Source of the DNA: Prillingera fragicola
Taxonomy: Eukaryota > Basidiomycota > Tremellomycetes > Trichosporonales > Trichosporonaceae
Assembly (NCBI GenBank): GCA_002335605.1
Contig: BEDY01000003.1
Location: 186,001-250,000, forward strand
Direction: 5' to 3'
DNA: 64,000 nt
Every line of letters begins with the position of its first letter. Within the stretch, counting starts at the first letter, position 1. The position numbers and the translations under genes are program-made. The notes beneath the pieces are model-generated. The model ran no database searches. It saw only the letters and a list, made by a program, of their open reading frames with translations, and was not told where the DNA came from. This document shows, one piece after another, positions 59,137 through 64,000 of the stretch.

Positions 59137-60824
59137 TGTTGGAGAGTGGCTAGCTGGGGCTAGCTTGTTTGTCGAGGGGGGATTTGGAGGGGTGGGCTAA
59201 GGAGCGTGGGTGTTTGTCAATGAGGTCGTTGTCGTCCTCGGTGGTGTCGAATGGTGTTGGTCCAGCCAGGTTGTCGAAAGTCGATGTCAAGAAAGAGAAG
59301 TGGACGACGGAGAAAGCGACGAGAGTTCAAGCTGTCAACGCGGTGTGGGTCTTTGTAGTCGGGAGCCGGCATAACACTGCCTGGCAGACCGTGCCCATGG
59401 ACCCAAGCGACGGCGAGGAACTGGTGGTGCTCGTCGTCGTTGTTGACTGAGGAACTGGCTGACCTGAGAGAGGGCGTTTGAGAGCCGAAACGAGGTGCCT
59501 GGGTCAGGGGGTGATCGTCTCGTCAGTTGGTGTGGCTGGTCTCGTTGGGTGCAGCAAGTCTTTGCCCAGTTTTGGCTCTTGGTGCAAGGGCTGCCCCCGT
59601 TGCTGCTTACTGCGCTGGGTGTGTGGACGAGCCGGAGGAGTCGAGGGCCGTCGCGCCGTCGCCAGGGGAACGCTGGCAGACCCGGACAAGGCGCCTAGAA
59701 TGCAGTCGCCGACCCAGAAACAACTCGAACCCTAGCCAAACGGGGACTGAACTTTGTTTGGGCAGGCAGCATCGACTCTGATTGAGGCAAAGACTACCCT
59801 TGTGCGTTCGCAGCAGCAATTACCACCCGGGGGAGGCACATTGATGTTGACGGTCGGGCTATGGATGGAACAGAGGAGAGTGCCTCGGTACTAAACGCGT
59901 CGTGCTTCCGTCTGCAATGACAAGCATTGTACGGCGTTTGCAGTAGTGATCATGACTGTTATGTACGGCAGAGTTCTGTATCGCGTGGGAGCATGCATCG
60001 CAAGCTCGTCGCTCTCATTATTGTCTTTGGCGACATGGATGCTGACAGTTGACTGCATGAAACAACTGATGTCTCGGCTGTTCGGGTGCAGATCGTGCAG
60101 ATCTCCATTCAACACGTCGTCTGATCGTCCACTTGGTGTCATCCAGACGCGTCTCACTGCAGCCAACAGTATGCACAACATTGTTGAATCACGCAGAGTG
60201 ACATCTAGTAGTAGAGTTTAGACCATAGGTGCCTCGGCACCCGGCACCCCCCGTACGCGGCAGTAGTCGAGACACGCATAGGGGAATCCAACGCACGAGG
60301 GCAGAGGGCAAGGGGGTACGTGGTGTATGTTGGCATCGCGGTCCCGTACAAGTCTAGACCCGAAGTACCTCGACCAAGTAGCTGCAAAACGTGGGCATCA
60401 CGTTCCTCTCTGCTTGTGGACCTGATCTTTCAGTACTCAGTACTTGTTGCACCGCGTTGCTGCCATACGTAACGCGTTTTCAATACAAAATGCGCCTGCC
60501 CCAATTATAATTCAGTCCTAATCCAAATGCCTCCGTTTTCTAATCGTCATTAGCATCCTCGGCCTCGGCATCTATTCCCCATCGGCCGGCGATCATCGCC
60601 GATCCACTGCCGATCATTGCTGCCGACCGAGCCTGTTCCACCAACCACATCCACTCGAACAATCACCTGACGTAACAACTCACACTTCTCCTCGGTCTTG
60701 TTGTACTTGTACGCTGCTCGCCCAGAACCGCGGCCTCTAGCACCGCCGGCTCGTGCTAATTTCCTCATATATCCCGGCCAGCACCCTCTACTCCCATCTC
60801 ACACCATCTTCGTTACTCGCTACC
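59137..60824. other. Intergenic
   Basis: Divergent promoter region between the DCEE-repeat gene and the gene at 60825. A TATA element lies at 60765-60772. No gene seen. Confidence 0.5.
60765..60772 (+). promoter_or_regulatory. TATA box for the gene at 60825
   Basis: TCATATAT lies about 55 bp before the ATG, matching the spacing at the serpin and at the gene at 8915. Confidence 0.5.
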
Positions 60825-61451
60825 ATGCCGCACCTCCTCAAACGCACAGCCCAACTCGCCGCCGTGGCCGGAACAGCTACAGCCGCCTACGCAGCCTACG
60901 AGTCCCGCCGGCTCTCGGACGCCATCCCCATCCGCGGCCCAGAGCCGTACCACCGCCTCCCCGCCATCGTCGCCAACTGGCGGCATCCAGAGCTCATCCG
61001 CCCCGACGCCCAGTTCACGCCCGCCCAGTACGCCTACGCGCGCGTCAGGGTTGGTAAACGCGTGGAGAACACCGAGGGCGGGGCGATCGCGGCGTTCACC
61101 AAGGTGTACGAGGATGTCACTGGGCATGCGGCGCCAGAGGTCGTTGTGGAGCGCGGCAAGGGGTTCGTCGTCGGGACGTGGGCTATCCCGCCTGAAGCCG
61201 TCGCTGGGGCTGCAAAGTTTGGAATGACCTTGCCGGCCGGGGGTGTGCAGGAGTTTGCGGCCGTGTGGGTGCCCGAGACTGGCGAGTTGGAGATTTCTGT
61301 CGGGGATAACAACTATCTCACAACGGAGGATGAGCAAAAGGGGAAAAAGGTCAACGCGCTGGGGCAGCAGGGGCATAACTTGCTCGCTAGGTGGCAGCTG
61401 GAGCAGGTCAAGAAGAGGATGGAGAAGGAGTTTGGCGGACAAGGACAATAG
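60825..61451 (+). CDS. Hypothetical protein
   Basis: Single exon, 208 aa. The N-terminus (LLKRTAQLAAVAGTATAAYA) is a short amphipathic or hydrophobic stretch with Lys/Arg, compatible with a mitochondrial or membrane anchor. The rest is a soluble alpha/beta-like sequence (VYEDVTGHAAPEVVVERGKG, VVGTWAIPPEAVAGAAKF, FAAVWVPETGELEISVGDN) with a charged helix at the end (RWQLEQVKKRMEKEF). I do not recognise the family. Its stop is 41 bp from the stop of the convergent F-box-like gene. Confidence 0.7.
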   Translation: MPHLLKRTAQLAAVAGTATAAYAAYESRRLSDAIPIRGPEPYHRLPAIVANWRHPELIRPDAQFTPAQYAYARVRVGKRVENTEGGAIAAFTKVYEDVTGHAAPEVVVERGKGFVVGTWAIPPEAVAGAAKFGMTLPAGGVQEFAAVWVPETGELEISVGDNNYLTTEDEQKGKKVNALGQQGHNLLARWQLEQVKKRMEKEFGGQGQ

Positions 61452-61492
61452 CATGAGAGATCTATGGAGACAGTGCTTTGATACAGGTGGGT

Positions 61493-62509
61493 TCACCAGA
61501 AGGCGGGGAGCGAGGGGCCGGAGAAGGGCTGCCAGGCGGCGTCACGGACTCGTTTCTCGGCGTCGGCAGTATCTGCATCGAGCTCGACAAACGAGGCAAT
61601 GACACAGCGGAGTTCCGGGGGTAGGCTCGCGAGTGGGCACGGGCGCGCGTCGTCGGCGACTTTGCCGTTGACGACGATGCCCCGGGGCTGCAGTGCTAAC
61701 ATCTTTGCGAGGGAAATCTTGGCCCTGGCCAGCCGTCGGACGCGATTGAGCGCCAGGAGGCGCATAAACTCGTGCTCGATGGTCGCGGGGGGGTAGACGA
61801 ACGCTGGGAGGCGATAGCACCCTCCAGCAACGTCAGTGTCGGCCAGATCACACGCCGGGACCCGAGGCACACCGCCATACACATCGAGCTCGAGCTTGGG
61901 ATGCGCATGCAGTGCCGAGACGAGCTGGGCCCATTCTTGTGCTGTTGCGCGATTACTGATCGGCACAAACATTTGCTCGAGCGCCGCAGCACCTGGCGAC
62001 TTGATAAACGCACTCAGCGCCGACATGCCTGCGTTGGGGTCCGAGGCAAAGTCGTACACTTCTAGGCAGCGTAGGTGTGGGTCGGGGATGTGTGCGAGCG
62101 TGTCGAGGAACACGGAGATGAAGCCCGGGTAGGCGCCGACGTCGAGGCGGCGTAGCCGTAGATCGGTGAAACTGCATTGGTGCAGGACTGTGAAGAGTGC
62201 TTGGACGTCGTGGTGCTGTATTTCTGTCAGATGTGCCGCAGGGATAGACCCACACAGAGATCTTCGCCGCGCAAGTCTCCGTCGCCTGTGGCGTGGTTCC
62301 AGCTGCAGACTGTCCAGCGCGTGTTCTGCGGGAGGACCTGGTAGCATCCACAGCGGTCAAAGCGGGTAAGCAGCGAAATCATGTGTTTGACGGGTTCGGC
62401 CGCTTGCGGTGTGGGATAGAGGCGGTAGTCTCTCGTCAGCTCTGCTGGACTCGTGCAACGTACCGACGACAATCTTGACGCCGGGCTCGACGTCGTGGTC
62501 GGTTATCAT
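61493..62509 (-). CDS. F-box/LRR-like protein, N-terminus uncertain
   Basis: Exons read downstream: 62464-62509, 62254-62429, 61493-62215. The 34- and 38-nt introns each have a CTGAC branch; product 314 aa. Splicing yields VKIVVDYRLYPTPQAAEPVK and GEDLCHHDVQALFTVL. The protein has leucine-rich, LRR-like segments (CSFTDLRLRRLDVGAYPGF, LAHIPDPHLRCLEVYDF, SALHAHPKLELDVYGGVP) and ends with CPLASLPPELRCVIASFVEL, an F-box-like helix at the C-terminus. Relatives recruit substrates to SCF ubiquitin ligases, but this family is lineage-expanded and unproven. The frame stays open upstream to an ATG at 62707 through poor-quality sequence, so the start is unsure. Confidence 0.6.
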
Positions 62510-63210
62510 TTGGCGTGGGCATAAGCGGGTTGTTGCGAGTGCTGAGAGAGACGTACCCCGAGTTGTCGGGGTCAGACCCCATGGATGGCGGTAATTGCTT
62601 CGGTGCTGATGGGTGTCACCGCCCGGCCAGTGCTGCCATGGCATGGCTGCGTTGTCAGCGGTGGGAGTGTCGCTGTGCTCACTCTCTGGATACTGTTGCA
62701 GTGCCATTGCTGCTCATGAGTTGTTTAGCACAACAGGCTCTTGCAGTGCTTGAGAACTGTCATGTGGGTTGTGGTTGTGCGTACGCTAGGTCAGTGACGA
62801 AGGCTGTCTTGAGACAGAGGCTGGGCGTCAAGTACGTCGTCGTGAGCGCATCTGCTCGCCCCATTGCGGCATGCTACGTCGCCAGATGGTTGAGTCCCTT
62901 CTGCATGTCGTGTTTGGGAAAAGATGGGATAACGACGTCGTATTGAGCGAAAGAGCAACGACAACAGCGCAGGCGGTGGTGGCTTGAACGGAGTGATGCC
63001 GTCATCATCAGTCACCGCCAACAACACTGTCTCTCGCGTTACCATTCACTCTGCTCACAAGCCCTTGCTTATACTCGCAGCAGACTTGTGGCATTGTAGC
63101 AAGCACTACACCTTACTCGTCTCCATGTTCAGCCTCGACGCATAGACCTCGACGCCACCGGCATGCCCTTCACTACACTGACCTCATCCTCCTCCCCCCA
63201 ACCACTCACA
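62510..63210. other. Divergent intergenic
   Basis: Between the two F-box-like genes. Part of it could be 5' coding sequence of the minus-strand gene if the ATG at 62707 is used. Confidence 0.45.
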
Positions 63211-64000
63211 ATGTCCAAACTAACCACTTCCCCCCTCGACCACTCATGCTATCCCTTCATTTTGGACAGAGTAATCTCTTACGCGCCGTACCCCTCCCTA
63301 CTCAAACTCCGCTGCACCAACCGCACCCTCCGCGCCCGGGCGGATGCACTCCTACGCGCTCACATTGTCATCCGCGCCTCAAGCCAGCGCGACACCGACT
63401 CGCCAGCCTACGTAACCAACCCCTCCAACCAAGTCCTACCAGGCCCGCTTCCCTTTGGCTCTGAAGTAGCACATATCAACACGACCCGCCGATTCGCCCA
63501 AGACGTTCGCACCATCACCTTCCAAGGCCATGTAGCCGACGACGCGATCCGTCACTACGCCTGCGGTCGCGAGCTCGAGACGATCCGCATCGCCCCCGAT
63601 CCCGCGGGCTATCTCTGGCGTACCTGTCCCATAGTCGCTCCACGCATGGTGACGTGGTGTCTCCTGCCTCCGAGACGGGGGGAGAATCTAGCAAGAAGTG
63701 TCCTTGACGTCCTGCCCGTCCAGGGCGTTGAGCGGTTCGTCCTCAACGTCAGCCTCGCACCCCGTGATCCCCTCTTTGCCGCGCCGGACCAAGTGGTGCT
63801 GCTTTCACCCCTCCTAACCTGGCCACACTCGCTGCGCAGCCTCGTCCTCGCCTTCCACCTCGACGACCCCATTGTCGACGACGGCTCGGACGACACGACA
63901 GCCTTTGAGCCCGTCTTCCGGCCTCTACTGCAAGACATTGCCGTTCCTCGCCCGATCACTCCGCGCCTCCTCCACCCACTGCACGTCATCTTTGTGCTCA
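63211..64000 (+). CDS. F-box-like protein, partial (runs off the window)
   Basis: An open frame from the ATG at 63211 (context ACTCACAATG) continues without a stop to the last base, at least 263 codons. It starts MSKLTTSPLDHSCYPFILDR, then VISYAPYPSLLKLRCTNRTL and RARADALLRAHIVIRA. That is the F-box-like lead-in common in trichosporonoid proteins. Leucine-rich stretches follow (VLDVLPVQGVERFVLNVSLA, LTWPHSLRSLVLAFHLDD). Adjacent and divergent to a second member of a similar class. The 3' end is outside the window. Confidence 0.75.
   Translation, partial: MSKLTTSPLDHSCYPFILDRVISYAPYPSLLKLRCTNRTLRARADALLRAHIVIRASSQRDTDSPAYVTNPSNQVLPGPLPFGSEVAHINTTRRFAQDVRTITFQGHVADDAIRHYACGRELETIRIAPDPAGYLWRTCPIVAPRMVTWCLLPPRRGENLARSVLDVLPVQGVERFVLNVSLAPRDPLFAAPDQVVLLSPLLTWPHSLRSLVLAFHLDDPIVDDGSDDTTAFEPVFRPLLQDIAVPRPITPRLLHPLHVIFVL

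Noticed and set aside
57916..59163. 415-codon + strand open frame rich in Gly, Ser and Val
   Set aside because: Complement of the DCEE-repeat gene; repeat DNA is open in several frames. The minus-strand frame has a signal peptide and is preferred.

Overview
The window looks like nuclear DNA of a GC-rich basidiomycete yeast. I infer an organism near Trichosporonales/Tremellomycetes; no sequence search was possible. The grounds are: very short spliceosomal introns (mostly 34-50 nt, GTNNGT donors, CTNAC branch sites 6-12 nt before AG); nuclear tRNA genes with introns at position 37/38; a CPL1-like secreted protein; F-box-like proteins of a kind that is abundant in these yeasts; and an N-filled assembly gap at 30857-31111. 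Splicing was worked out by hand. Nearly every multi-exon model sums to a whole number of codons and restores family motifs across the junctions.

Layout. 1-17.7 kb (mostly + strand): an intracellular serpin, a coiled-coil-like protein, a six-exon mitochondrial carrier, four small membrane-protein genes that share an exon design (one may be broken by an in-frame stop), and on the minus strand a probable peroxisomal acyl-CoA synthetase ending in AKL. 17.7-26 kb (minus strand): a phytanoyl-CoA dioxygenase-type oxygenase, a full-length LacZ-type GH2 beta-galactosidase, and an ARM/HEAT-repeat protein. Upstream of the beta-galactosidase sits a striking cluster of ATTCCCGT inverted repeats. 26-35 kb: gene-poor DNA with three intron-containing tRNA genes (Arg-ACG, and a convergent pair of Pro-AGG) around the CPL1-like repeat protein. 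35-50.7 kb: a GNAT acetyltransferase, a sugar-porter MFS transporter, a PrpF-family isomerase, tRNA-Asp, an unknown protein, a duplicated 3-hydroxyisobutyrate-dehydrogenase-like enzyme, and an amino-acid permease. 53-59 kb (minus strand): three secreted proteins (a CAP/PR-1 protein, a Met-rich Ser/Pro repeat protein, and an acidic DCEE-repeat protein). 60-64 kb: an unknown protein and two F-box/LRR-like genes, the last cut by the window edge.

The genes are mostly single metabolic, transport or cell-surface functions, not an operon-like system. The beta-galactosidase and sugar transporter could be functionally linked, but they lie 12 kb apart and the link is only a guess. The best candidates for something undescribed are the fungal serpin, the inverted-repeat cluster before the beta-galactosidase, the small membrane-protein family with its broken member, the secreted Met-rich and DCEE-repeat proteins that share a C-terminal motif, and the half-decayed double dehydrogenase.
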